This document shows positions 16,875 through 25,563 of a DNA stretch of 64,000 nt, one piece after another. The notes beneath the pieces were generated by a model. It did not search any database. It saw only the letters and a program-made list of their open reading frames with translations, and was not told the DNA's origin. The translations under genes and the position numbers were made by a program. Position 1 is the stretch's first letter. Each line of letters begins with the position of its first letter. The DNA is from Alphaproteobacteria bacterium (GTDB taxonomy: Bacteria > Pseudomonadota > Alphaproteobacteria > Micavibrionales > Micavibrionaceae), in the NCBI GenBank assembly GCA_016794145.1, contig JAEUKP010000014.1, positions 96,787-160,786 on the forward strand, given 5' to 3'.

Positions 16875-17901
16875 ACAACAGGCTGCCAATATCATAAGCC
16901 CCGAAAAATTTTCGGGGCTTATGTCCTTACTGGGGATTGACTTTTCAGTTTCCAAAAATCTTGCCGTTGCTGTTTCTGGCGGAGGCGACAGCATTGCCCT
17001 AACTATGTTACTCGCAAATTGGGCTAAGGATAAGGGGATCTGTATTCATGCCCTGACAGTCGATCACGGCTTAAGACCTGAGTCGACAGAAGAAGCCAAA
17101 ACCGTTTCGAAGATTTTGAAACCTTTTGGGATTTTGCATAAAATACTGGCATGGGAAGGAGAAAAACCTAAAACAAGAATTCAAGAATCGGCAAGACAAG
17201 CGCGCTATCAATTGATGTCTGACTATTGTCTTACACATAAAATCTCTTATCTATGCGTCGCGCACCATGCCCAAGACCAAATGGAAACCATTCTATTTAG
17301 AATCGCAAAAGGAACAGGGCTTGATGGTCTCGCTGGAATGCGCCCGGTTCATATTTTAGAAAATGGATTGATCATTCTAAGACCTCTGCTTTCTCTCTCA
17401 CATGAGGATCTTTTAGCCACATTAAAATCAGAGAACATAAATTGGATTGAAGATCCATCAAACAAAAATAATGCGTATGCAAGAGTTCGGATGAGACAGA
17501 CACTTCAATCTTTAGAAAATGAAGGACTCTCGTCGACTCGTATCTCGTCGCTTTCAAACAGAATTATTCAATCAGTTCAATTAATCGACTATTTCATTGA
17601 AAAAGAGTATAGCTCAATACTTCTTTCGATGCATCCGCAGCGCATCGAAATTGATTTTAATCGATTTTTAGATCTTCCAATCGAAGGCAAAATACGAATT
17701 CTTGCATTATTGATTTCTAAAATTCATGAGAGCATCTGTTCATCGGCTCGTTCCTCTCTTCCCCTTTCTGCTCCACGCCTTGAGGATATTGAAAGACTTG
17801 CCCATAAAATCAATACACACTTTAAGGGTGCGACACTGGGGCACTGTGCCTTCCGCAAGAAAAAAGAGAAGCTTGAGATTAGATCTGAGAAACTCACTTA
17901 A
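16861..17901 (+). CDS. tilS: tRNA(Ile)-lysidine synthase
   Basis: A 346-residue N-type ATP pyrophosphatase that converts C34 of tRNA-Ile(CAU) to lysidine. The PP-loop SGGGDS is near residue 40, followed by VDHGLRPES and HHAQDQMET, all family signatures. I chose the TTG at 16861, overlapping cpoB, because alphaproteobacterial TilS has an N-terminal ..SPEKFSGLM.. segment like this one; AGGAG lies about 11 bases upstream. The alternative ATG at 16921 would remove it. The protein is shorter than E. coli TilS (about 430), suggesting a reduced C-terminal substrate domain. A 29-bp palindrome lies inside the early coding region. Confidence 0.9.
   Translation: MPASKQQAANIISPEKFSGLMSLLGIDFSVSKNLAVAVSGGGDSIALTMLLANWAKDKGICIHALTVDHGLRPESTEEAKTVSKILKPFGILHKILAWEGEKPKTRIQESARQARYQLMSDYCLTHKISYLCVAHHAQDQMETILFRIAKGTGLDGLAGMRPVHILENGLIILRPLLSLSHEDLLATLKSENINWIEDPSNKNNAYARVRMRQTLQSLENEGLSSTRISSLSNRIIQSVQLIDYFIEKEYSSILLSMHPQRIEIDFNRFLDLPIEGKIRILALLISKIHESICSSARSSLPLSAPRLEDIERLAHKINTHFKGATLGHCAFRKKKEKLEIRSEKLT
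16894..16922. repeat. 29-bp perfect palindrome inside the tilS 5' end
   Basis: ATAAGCCCCGAAAA-A-TTTTCGGGGCTTAT has 14-bp arms around one base. It encodes part of the N-terminal ISPEKFSGL segment. As RNA it would form a strong hairpin between the two possible tilS starts and could lower tilS expression or trim the pal-cpoB message. Confidence 0.7.
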
Positions 17902-17905
17902 CCTT

Positions 17906-18196
17906 TTAATGAAGTAATTTCCTGTTTCTGGCCTCTTCAGATGTAAAAGTCTTTAACGTCAGCGCATGAATTTGTGATTTCATTTCTGCCCCCAAAGACT
18001 TATAAACCATTTTATGGCGATCAATTTTAGATTTGCCTAAAAAAACATCAGAAACAATCAAAACATCAAAATGGCTTTCCCCTTTTTCTCCGTATCCGGC
18101 GTGGCCACGATGCTTTTCACTAAAATCTGTTACATTCAGGTAAATAGGGGTTAGCTCTTTTGTAAGAATACTGATAATAGAATTCTGTAACGACAT
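17906..18196 (-). CDS. bolA: BolA-family protein
   Basis: A 96-residue protein with the BolA fold. It has the conserved ESHFDVLIVSDVFLGKSKIDRHKMVYKSLG core (two conserved blocks), including the His of RHKMVY that ligates the iron-sulfur cluster shared with a monothiol glutaredoxin. BolA proteins act in iron-sulfur trafficking and stress morphology. It converges on tilS (4 bases apart) and is divergent from the J-domain gene. Confidence 0.92.
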   Translation of the reverse strand: MSLQNSIISILTKELTPIYLNVTDFSEKHRGHAGYGEKGESHFDVLIVSDVFLGKSKIDRHKMVYKSLGAEMKSQIHALTLKTFTSEEARNRKLLH

Positions 18197-18238
18197 TTTT
18201 CCTACCTACACAATAATTCCCATTTTATCATAAATCCT

Positions 18239-18865
18239 ATGCCAAAGATATTTTTAAAACCAAACTCTCCAGAATTTGATGATGGGAATGAACGGAAAAG
18301 GCCGGATCAGAAACGATGCTGTGATATGCCGGATTGCGAGCTTGCAGGTGAATATCGCGCACCAAAAGACAGGGCTCTGACAGATTATTACTGGTTCTGC
18401 CTGCCCCATGTCCAAGAGTATAATAAGGCGTGGAATTATTTTTCCGGAATGTCAATGGCCGACGTTGAAGATTATATCAATACGGCCTCTGTCTGGGACC
18501 GTCCTACCCGCAGATACGACGGCATGGCTGCCGCTACAGAGGCCTTGAAACAAAAAGCCTGGCAGACATATCACTTCACCGAAGCATCCGCCTCTTCTCA
18601 AAACGATCGTTCAACCCATCAGGAAAGAACAAACCCTGTCAATCGACAAAGCCCTGAATTTGAGGCGATGGCCCTAATGGGGTTAGAGCCACCCGTAACC
18701 CTATCTGATATCAAAGCCAAATATAAAGCTTTGGCAAAAAAATACCACCCGGACCATCATGGCGCAAACCCAGAGGCTGAAGAACTTTTAAAAAGAATCA
18801 ATATGGCCTACACCATCCTTAAAATGGCCTATCAAAAATTTGAATCCATCACAGATGAAAAATAA
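18239..18865 (+). CDS. J-domain protein (DnaJ-like co-chaperone)
   Basis: A 208-residue protein with a C-terminal J domain (about residues 140-205) carrying the essential HPD in KKYHPDHHGANPEA. The N-terminal half has a Cys-rich motif (CCDMPDCELAGEYRAPKD) typical of the alphaproteobacterial J proteins often found beside bolA and cobS. It should stimulate a DnaK-type ATPase; the client is unknown. The Cys motif may bind metal, which is inference. Confidence 0.88.
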   Translation: MPKIFLKPNSPEFDDGNERKRPDQKRCCDMPDCELAGEYRAPKDRALTDYYWFCLPHVQEYNKAWNYFSGMSMADVEDYINTASVWDRPTRRYDGMAAATEALKQKAWQTYHFTEASASSQNDRSTHQERTNPVNRQSPEFEAMALMGLEPPVTLSDIKAKYKALAKKYHPDHHGANPEAEELLKRINMAYTILKMAYQKFESITDEK

Positions 18866-18892
18866 AGCACGGAACGTTAACTCACTCCTACC

Positions 18893-21277
18893 TTAATACG
18901 AATGATTCACTTCTGAAGAGAGTTTATCACGCGCATCAATTGCCAAATCCATAATTTCTGCGGGACCTTCATGCGCAACGATTGTTGCAACACGATCTCC
19001 ATAAGTAAACAAAACAGATGCAGAGCTGGATGAAGATTGCCCTACACACGCAATTTCATAGGCTTGGCTTTGTGAACTTGCAGATTTCACGGGGGATGGA
19101 ACAGCTGCGAAATCACCAGAACATCTTGATTTCGCACGATCCAAATAGTCTGTGACAGCCGAATCAAACTGGTCAACACCAGATATGCGTCTCATTTCTG
19201 CGCTACCATAAAGACGATCTGTTTTCCAACTATATGCACGGTAAGAAGACGGATCCCCACCCTTTACCTCCTGTATAGGCCCCTCAACTCCGATTCCTGC
19301 CTTGTTTAACAAAGATGCAATGTCTTGAGCAGATTGGAATCGCGGTACCGAATCGCCCTCTCCTACAGATGGCATCACAGGGGGCTGATTGACAACTGGC
19401 GTCTTGTTTGCCTTAACCAGTTCTGCCTCGGAAGGAGCAAGAGGCATAGGGTCTAGAACTGGCCCCTTAGGAGCAGCAGGCACCGCCGCCGCGACGTTAA
19501 CCGGTTTTGCTTGAGCAGCGGAAATTTCCCCCTCTAGCCGCGCAATTGTTTTCTGAGATTCTGCCAATTGGACTTTTAAAGAATTCAGCTCTGCCTCTTT
19601 TTGGGAGACAGAGAGAGTTGCCGACTGATTGGTCTGTTGCATTTTCTCTTGCGTCTCTACCAAAAGTTTGGTTTTTTCAGCAACAGCCCCTTTTGCTTCC
19701 TCAACAGATTTTTGAAGCTCCGCAATTTTTGTATCTTTATCAGGGGAAACCTGAGCCCTAACAGAAGCCAACTCTGTCTCTAGCGCTTTTAATTTCTCAT
19801 CTTTTTCTTTTATTTGGCGCTCCAGATCATTCAGCATGGAAATTTGTGCCTTTGTTGCGATCGCAGGATCAAACAACATGTACTCAATATCTTTTTTCTC
19901 AGTTGTACATTTCGCATCTTTTGATTGAATCAAAGCTCCTAAACGAACAATCTCTCTCTGACTTTCCTGATACCGCCGGGTCGCCTGCTCTAGATCCCAA
20001 TTTCCACCAGAGAGTTTCAACTGTTTTCCCTCAAGATCTTTTCTTAATTGTGCGGATTCGCCTTGCAGGCTATCTTTTTCTGTCTTTAATACCGCTAATT
20101 CATCCGCCAATTTTCGATTATCCGCTCGCAGTTTGCTAAGTTCTTCATCTGAAATAACAGGTGTTGGGACAGGAACCGTGGCCGCTTTTTGTGCTGCCAA
20201 TTTTAGGTCGTCAATTTCCTTTTTTAACTGATTATTTTCAGACTGCAGTTTTGCAACAGACTCCGCACTCACCGCTTTTTGAGCCTCTGCAGATGAATAT
20301 TTCTCGACCTGTGTTTTTAGGGCCTGATTTTCAGAGGTTACACCCTCTAATTTTTTCTGGAGATCTGCAAAGGCTTGTGGATTTTCTTCTGCCTTTTTCT
20401 CGTCTAACACTTTCCGTTGTTCAGACAGCATGCGAGATAGTTTTTCATTCTCATCCCGAAGGGATGCCATTTCAACCTCAAGAGCATCTGTATTCAAAGC
20501 ATCTGCATTCTTGGCTGTAACCATCTGATGATTAAGGCTTGAGATTGGTTTTGCTTTAAGCGCTGGAGAAGGAGAGGCCCCAGCAACAACAGGCTTCAAT
20601 GGCACAATCTCCGGCTCAGTTGAAGTCATATCTCCAGATGGTTTCGGTGCAGCCGCGAGTAATTTTTCAACGCTTGGCTCCCCATTCTGTTCTGCTTTCA
20701 CCTCTTCTATATTTTTAGGCTCAACAGATGCAACAACTTGATGAGCCGGATTTCGAAGCCCTTCCATGCATAATGCCATCTCTTTTCGACCCGCCCCAAA
20801 ATCACTCAGTCCAAAATCAGAAGATTCAGAATCCATTTTAACTTTCAACTTCCGGGCCTTTGAAATTTGATTGATAAAATCTGACTGATTGCCAAGGTTT
20901 AAAACAATCGTATTCTGCGTCCGCGGAAGAGAAGAAAAAGATTTTGACGGATACCCATCAACAGCAACAGAAACTGATTCTTTTTCGCCAGGTGTAAATT
21001 TTTTATCTTTGAAATCAAGAGCGAGAGAATATTCACCCTTCAGATTTTCACCAAATGTCAACACAGTCTCATCTGCATATTTCTGTGCCATTGTACAATA
21101 ACTACCGCCAGAGTGCTCCCCAGCTTGATTTTCAACAGAATGAATGGCCCAGGATGTTTTTGCACTTACCGGCGCAGCAGCACTTGCCCCTAAAGGAACA
21201 GAAAGTGCAGAGCATCCAAGCAAAGCCGCAAAAATTGCACTGTGTTTCAAACAGGATTTATTTACTTTCACAGACAT
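18893..21277 (-). CDS. Exported coiled-coil protein of unknown function
   Basis: A 794-residue protein with a signal peptide (cut near residue 34, after GASAA). The first ~175 residues form a compact domain with two Cys (SYCTMAQKY, ALCMEG), reminiscent of IalB-like invasion-associated domains by pattern only. Residues ~265-605 are heptad-rich coiled coil (for example LASLRDENEKLSRML), interrupted by TPVPTPVISDEEL. A Pro-rich linker leads to a C-terminal domain (about 655-794) with Cys at RSRCSGD and EIACVG. It was probably a periplasmic scaffold. It lies immediately downstream of the TcpQ-like gene on the same strand, 41 bases apart, so the two likely act together. Confidence 0.7.
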   Translation of the reverse strand: MSVKVNKSCLKHSAIFAALLGCSALSVPLGASAAAPVSAKTSWAIHSVENQAGEHSGGSYCTMAQKYADETVLTFGENLKGEYSLALDFKDKKFTPGEKESVSVAVDGYPSKSFSSLPRTQNTIVLNLGNQSDFINQISKARKLKVKMDSESSDFGLSDFGAGRKEMALCMEGLRNPAHQVVASVEPKNIEEVKAEQNGEPSVEKLLAAAPKPSGDMTSTEPEIVPLKPVVAGASPSPALKAKPISSLNHQMVTAKNADALNTDALEVEMASLRDENEKLSRMLSEQRKVLDEKKAEENPQAFADLQKKLEGVTSENQALKTQVEKYSSAEAQKAVSAESVAKLQSENNQLKKEIDDLKLAAQKAATVPVPTPVISDEELSKLRADNRKLADELAVLKTEKDSLQGESAQLRKDLEGKQLKLSGGNWDLEQATRRYQESQREIVRLGALIQSKDAKCTTEKKDIEYMLFDPAIATKAQISMLNDLERQIKEKDEKLKALETELASVRAQVSPDKDTKIAELQKSVEEAKGAVAEKTKLLVETQEKMQQTNQSATLSVSQKEAELNSLKVQLAESQKTIARLEGEISAAQAKPVNVAAAVPAAPKGPVLDPMPLAPSEAELVKANKTPVVNQPPVMPSVGEGDSVPRFQSAQDIASLLNKAGIGVEGPIQEVKGGDPSSYRAYSWKTDRLYGSAEMRRISGVDQFDSAVTDYLDRAKSRCSGDFAAVPSPVKSASSQSQAYEIACVGQSSSSSASVLFTYGDRVATIVAHEGPAEIMDLAIDARDKLSSEVNHSY

Positions 21278-21318
21278 TTAAGGTCACCTTTTAAAATAGA
21301 CAATAGACAATAAAAAAA

Positions 21319-22311
21319 CTAATTTACTTCAGTTCTAACCACAAGGACTTGTTGCCCCGACTGAGGATCCCGATAAATTTCACCAACAGGCCTGATATCC
21401 TCAGCATTATACTGACTTAAAGCTTTAAAGATAGCATCCTCAAAATGTCCGATTTGCGAAATAGATTCTTTGACAGCAAAGTTTCTTTCGGACTGCCAGA
21501 TTAATTGGATACCAGCATCATCAGACCATATTTGAAGAACCTCTGCTAAAGGCGCCCCAGATAAAGCAAACCACCTTGTTTCAGGCCTTACATCTTTTTT
21601 TTGCTCTGGCTGAAAAATTTCCGAGAAAGACTCCGGCGCTACAGATTCTGATTGCGCAGCGGATAAAGAATTCTTATCGGATACTATCGGGGATATGGGG
21701 TCTATTGCTGGCGCGCTCGTTGTGACCATAGATGCCGGGGCCATCATAACAGGATTCAATCCCTCGGAACGATACTGGCTGTGGATTCTATTACCACCTT
21801 CGGCCCTGATAAGAGCATTTACAGCATCCTGAAATTTTCCAACATAGGTAAATCCCTTTTGTAGAACCGGTGAATCTGGGGATGCCCACATTAAATCGGT
21901 GCCACCTCTCACAGACCATCTTTGCAAGACATCCCGAACAGTTTCTCCTTTTCTAGCACGCCACGATTCAACAGGAACTCGAGTAACAACCTGTATACCT
22001 CCAGGTTTCTGAGCGAGGAGTCTCTCAGCCTGACTCTCAAAAGGTGCGGATGAATCAGTCGATGTAGAGGCAACTATAGGCGTAGGTACAGGGGGAGAGG
22101 TAGGAGCGGGTGAAAAAGGCAGAAAATCAGGAGTTGTTCCAGGATGTCTGGCCCTTAAAATAACTTGAGGCTCTGCAGAGTCTATCGTATCAGGCGAATC
22201 AGAAGTGGGTCCCTCCGCATAAGCAGGCGCAATAACAGTCAATGAGGCCCCAAGGAAAATAAGACAGATAAGCCCCCTGAACCATGTTTTTGCTATTTTT
22301 GCGATACGCAT
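21319..22311 (-). CDS. Exported protein with two TcpQ-like domains
   Basis: A 330-residue protein with a signal peptide (MRIAKIAKTWFRG..., cut after PAYA). Two related modules follow: about 125-190 (SWRARKGETVRDVLQRWSV...GKFQDAVNALI) and about 245-330 (ETRWFALSGAPLAEVLQIWSD...GHFEDAIFKAL). Both resemble the TcpQ/PilL-type domain found in secretin-associated proteins of pilus and type IV secretion systems. The start at 22311 has GGAGGGGG upstream. No secretin or pilus genes are nearby, so an envelope role is inferred from domain type only. It is likely co-transcribed with the coiled-coil gene downstream and prfB upstream. Confidence 0.7.
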   Translation of the reverse strand: MRIAKIAKTWFRGLICLIFLGASLTVIAPAYAEGPTSDSPDTIDSAEPQVILRARHPGTTPDFLPFSPAPTSPPVPTPIVASTSTDSSAPFESQAERLLAQKPGGIQVVTRVPVESWRARKGETVRDVLQRWSVRGGTDLMWASPDSPVLQKGFTYVGKFQDAVNALIRAEGGNRIHSQYRSEGLNPVMMAPASMVTTSAPAIDPISPIVSDKNSLSAAQSESVAPESFSEIFQPEQKKDVRPETRWFALSGAPLAEVLQIWSDDAGIQLIWQSERNFAVKESISQIGHFEDAIFKALSQYNAEDIRPVGEIYRDPQSGQQVLVVRTEVN

Positions 22312-22394
22312 CGTCAAACCCCCTCCAAGATCAATAGTTCTAGAGATGTGTTTAACGCAATTCGTAAAGCTCTGCAACGGCTTCCACGCTTAAA

Positions 22395-23523
22395 TCAAGC
22401 AATATCCTCTATTTTACCGGATTCTCCACCTAATTTAAGCGCCAAAGAAGCATGGAGATAATCATCCAGATCTCCATCCAGAACAACCTGGGAATCTGTT
22501 CGCTCAACCCCTGTTCGTAGATCTTTGATCATCTGATAGGGTTGAAGAACATAAGAACGAATTTGATGTCCCCACCCGATTTCTGTCTTCGAATCATACT
22601 GGGCATTATTTACAGCTTCGCGCTTTTTTAACTCTGCCTCATATAGTCTTGCTTTTAGCATGGCCATTGCTTGGGCCCTGTTTTGGTGTTGAGATCGTTC
22701 ATTCTGGCAAGCCACTGCGATTCCCGTAGGCAGATGGGTAAGCCGTACAGCAGAGTCTGTCTTGTTCACATGCTGCCCGCCTGCCCCACTGGACCTATAC
22801 GTATCGACACGTAAATCTTTATCGAGAATTTCAATATCAATATTTTCATCAACAACAGGTGATACAGAAACAGAGGCAAAGCTGGTATGTCGCCGTGCTG
22901 CTGAATCAAAAGGTGAAATACGGACCAACCGGTGGACACCACTTTCATGTTTTAACCACCCGTAAGCCTGATATCCCTCAATACGAATCGTCGTGGATTT
23001 TATGCCGGCTCCGTCCCCCTCTGTTTCATCTAATAAGGATACTTTATATCCATGCTGCTCTGCCCATCGGACATACATGCGTAACAACATGGATGCCCAA
23101 TCACAGGACTCTGTTCCTCCGGCCCCTGCATTAATTTCAAGATATGCATCATTCCCGTCGGCCTCACCAGACAAAAGACTCTGGAGCTGTAATTTCGAGG
23201 CCTCTTTTTCAAGACTTTTAAGCTCTGCGCATGCGTCATTAATTAAGGACTCTTCGCCTTCACTTTCCGCCATTTCAATAAGGCCTATTTGATCAGCCAA
23301 CCCATTCTGGATCTTTTTAACCTCGTTGATTTGTGCCTCAAGCCGATTCTTTTCACGCATGAGTTTTTGGGCCTGATCAGGATTCGCCCATAACTCTGGG
23401 CTGGCCGACAAAGACTCTAACTCCTCAAGCCGTAATAAAGCAACTGGCCAGTCAAAGATGCCTCCGCAAAAGATCAATTGAATAAGAAATGGAATCAATA
23501 ACAGATTGTATATCGGCACGCAT
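22395..23523 (-). CDS. prfB: Peptide chain release factor 2, with programmed +1 frameshift
   Basis: RF2 ends translation at UGA and UAA. The true start is the ATG at 23523 ([13 protein letters not shown]...). After 23 codons the frame meets CTT TGA C (TGA at 23452-23454), and a +1 shift continues as ...[18 protein letters not shown], giving about 375 residues. An SD-like GGAGG three bases before CTT (23461-23465) matches the E. coli stimulator. The frame opened at 23519 gives a non-family N-terminus and is spurious. The body has the RF2 SPF tripeptide (RISPFDSAA) and [15 protein letters not shown] with the catalytic GGQ. The shift lets RF2 limit its own synthesis. Confidence 0.96.
23451..23465 (-). 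promoter_or_regulatory. RF2 autoregulatory frameshift site
   Basis: GGAGG-CAT-CTT-TGA-C: internal SD, three-base spacer, slippery CUU and in-frame UGA. When RF2 is low, the ribosome slips +1 on CUU and reads GAC. Confidence 0.95.
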
Positions 23524-23597
23524 TTTCGGGGTCTCTATCTTTTCTTTAAATCTGTAACTTTCAATTAAATAGGTAAATAAAAATAATAACCGACCTC

Positions 23598-23630
23598 TCC
23601 CGCAGCCATAAGAAAACTCGCAGCGGGAGG
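23598..23630 (-). terminator. Terminator after the DJ-1/PfpI-like gene
   Basis: CTCCCGC and GCGGGAG pair across a 19-base loop, about 20 bases past the DJ-1-like stop on the minus strand, followed by an AT-rich tract. Confidence 0.5.
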
Positions 23631-23649
23631 GCCTAAAATTTCAAATCAA

Positions 23650-24237
23650 TCAAGCTGCTTGTTGCGCGTTGTTACCGTCTTCGGATTCCGCCATCATATT
23701 TTCTACAAAGGCGATAAAAGATGCAACTGATTCTTGAATATTGTCGCCTTCAGACAATACACTCATCAAATTGCTGTGAATTGTCGGAGAGTTTTCAGAA
23801 ACAATAACATTATTCTGGGATAGAACCGGCTGCGCTTCTTCTGGTGCACATACCATCATCCCTTTGATAACACCAAGCTCAGCCATCATTTTAACAGCAT
23901 CCCCCATCGCAAGGACAGGTTTAAAAGCCATCATAAATCCACCAATGAATCGGCGTGTATGGGCTGTCTGTTTCAATTTTTCATGGCCGCGATGCCCGCT
24001 CGGGACCAACAATACATCATAATCAGCCGCCAAAGCGTCTGAAAGATGTTTGTCCACTGGATGGTAATGCCCCCATCCTTTGCCTTGCCAGCCATGCGCC
24101 AATGATGATTCAACACTGATAATTTTCGGGGATGCGCCAGCTTCCAAAAGGGCACGTTGAAAAGTTGTCATTTCAATTTCATGGAAACCATTCGCAACAA
24201 GAATAGCGACGTTTAGGCCTGCAAGAGGTTTTTGCAT
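23650..24237 (-). CDS. DJ-1/PfpI superfamily protein lacking the catalytic cysteine
   Basis: A 195-residue class I glutamine amidotransferase-like protein. It follows the PfpI/YhbO pattern: VAILVANGFHEIEM near the start, then DYDVLLVPSGHRG, then KPVLAMGDAVKMM. Active members have a Cys-His pair (A-I-C-H-G) at this last position; here it is Gly112-Asp113, so classic protease or deglycase chemistry should be lost. AAGGAG nine bases before the ATG at 24237 fixes the start; a longer frame upstream has no such support. It is probably a binding or regulatory member. Confidence 0.85.
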   Translation of the reverse strand: MQKPLAGLNVAILVANGFHEIEMTTFQRALLEAGASPKIISVESSLAHGWQGKGWGHYHPVDKHLSDALAADYDVLLVPSGHRGHEKLKQTAHTRRFIGGFMMAFKPVLAMGDAVKMMAELGVIKGMMVCAPEEAQPVLSQNNVIVSENSPTIHSNLMSVLSEGDNIQESVASFIAFVENMMAESEDGNNAQQAA

Positions 24238-24538
24238 CTGGGGGAACTCCTTATATTTTAATGTGTTGTTTTTATTACTTTTTTGATCCCCTTTTTCGAC
24301 CCGCCGTATCCTATTAAGAAGAATAGATCGAAATTTATGACAAACATTTGGGGTGGGCTGAGAATAGTCGAAACACGGTGCACAAGTCAAGGAAAGAATC
24401 AATATATCAGATTTTATCGTCTTCCCTGTTAATATCCTAAAAATAGGGAAAAACTTTCTTTACAAACCAGTCCTTACACAGGTAAAAACATCCCAGATAT
24501 ATAATTTTTAGACTCTTGAATGAGTAAGGAGCCATTTT
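24238..24538. other. Divergent promoter region, no gene seen
   Basis: 301 AT-rich bases between the DJ-1-like gene and the OmpA-type lipoprotein gene. No convincing operator, RNA gene or small reading frame was found. Confidence 0.4.
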
Positions 24539-25450
24539 ATGCAAGTTTTCCGCGGTATTTCTTTTGTTGCGCTTGTTGCCGCCACATCCCTTACATTGGC
24601 AGGATGTTCCGGTTTTAAAAGCCATTCTGAAGTTGAAGCTTTAAACGAAGTTAAAGCTGTTGGTAGCCCGTTTACACAATCTCTTGCCTCTGAGTACCGC
24701 GACTACGCGAATCATGAGCAAAATATCGGATTTGATTACGCAGATGCCTTGCACTTTGCACGCAAAGGTCTGGCCGCTGCAGCTGGTGAAATTGTGCTTC
24801 CTGAACCTATCTCTGACTGGAACCTTAAACCAGAACATATTGAAGAATTGACCTCTGCCCGCTCTCAGCTTGTGATCGCGCTTGATCGTGGTGCGCGTGA
24901 AACTGCCCCCAAACAAGCAGCTGTCGCTCAAGCCCGTTTTGATTGCTGGATTGAACAACAAGAAGAGAACTGGCAGACAAAAGATATTTCAACATGCAAA
25001 CAACAATTTTTTGATGCTTTAAATGCAATCGGCGGTGCTGTTGCGCCTCCCGCACCTGAGGAAATGATGCCTCCTGTTACGGCCCTTCCTGCTGAGGCTG
25101 CCCCGATGGCTCCTGAGGATGCAAAATACCTTGTCTTCTTTGATTTTAATGCTTCTAAAATCGATGCCGGTGGAGCAAGCGTTGTTGACTCTATCGCTGC
25201 GGAAGTTAGAAAACAGAACATCAGGGCTGTTAACATTATCGGATACACAGACACATCAGGTAGTAAAAAATATAACAAACGTCTTTCTGCAAAACGTGCA
25301 AACTCGGTACGGGATGCATTGGTTGTTCGTGGAATCGATGCCAACCTGTTGATGGTTGATAGCATGGGCGAAGATAACCTGATGGTTCCTACAGCCGACG
25401 AAGTCCGGGAGCCAGCAAATCGTCGTGCAGAGATTACCTTTGTGAAATAA
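24539..25450 (+). CDS. OmpA-family outer-membrane lipoprotein
   Basis: A 303-residue lipoprotein with lipobox LTLAGC (Cys23). A central helical region (about 30-165), with Cys pairs at FDCWIEQQ and ISTCKQQ, precedes a Pro/Ala-rich linker (about 168-195) and a C-terminal OmpA peptidoglycan-binding domain (about 197-303) with NIIGYTDTSGSKKYNKRLSAKRA. It is a second Pal-like anchor, distinct from pal at 15.3 kb. AAGGAG lies about 8 bases before the ATG. A strong terminator follows. Confidence 0.9.
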   Translation: MQVFRGISFVALVAATSLTLAGCSGFKSHSEVEALNEVKAVGSPFTQSLASEYRDYANHEQNIGFDYADALHFARKGLAAAAGEIVLPEPISDWNLKPEHIEELTSARSQLVIALDRGARETAPKQAAVAQARFDCWIEQQEENWQTKDISTCKQQFFDALNAIGGAVAPPAPEEMMPPVTALPAEAAPMAPEDAKYLVFFDFNASKIDAGGASVVDSIAAEVRKQNIRAVNIIGYTDTSGSKKYNKRLSAKRANSVRDALVVRGIDANLLMVDSMGEDNLMVPTADEVREPANRRAEITFVK

Positions 25451-25465
25451 TCGAATTCTCTATTT

Positions 25466-25510
25466 AAAAAAGGCCGGTGAAACTTCATCTGAATTTTCAC
25501 CGGCCTTTTT
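25466..25510. terminator. Bidirectional terminator, OmpA-like gene and purU
   Basis: AAAAAGGCCGGTGAAA pairs with TTTTCACCGGCCTTTTT between convergent genes, with A/T tracts on both sides. Confidence 0.85.
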
Positions 25511-25563
25511 ATTTGGACGTAACTATATACGGCCTCAGTCAAGAAAGTAAAACATCGACCTTG

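Noticed and set aside
22395..23519. prfB read as one uninterrupted frame from an ATG at 23519
   Set aside because: The resulting N-terminus ([11 protein letters not shown]...) is not RF2-like. The frameshift from the ATG at 23523 gives the correct family N-terminus.
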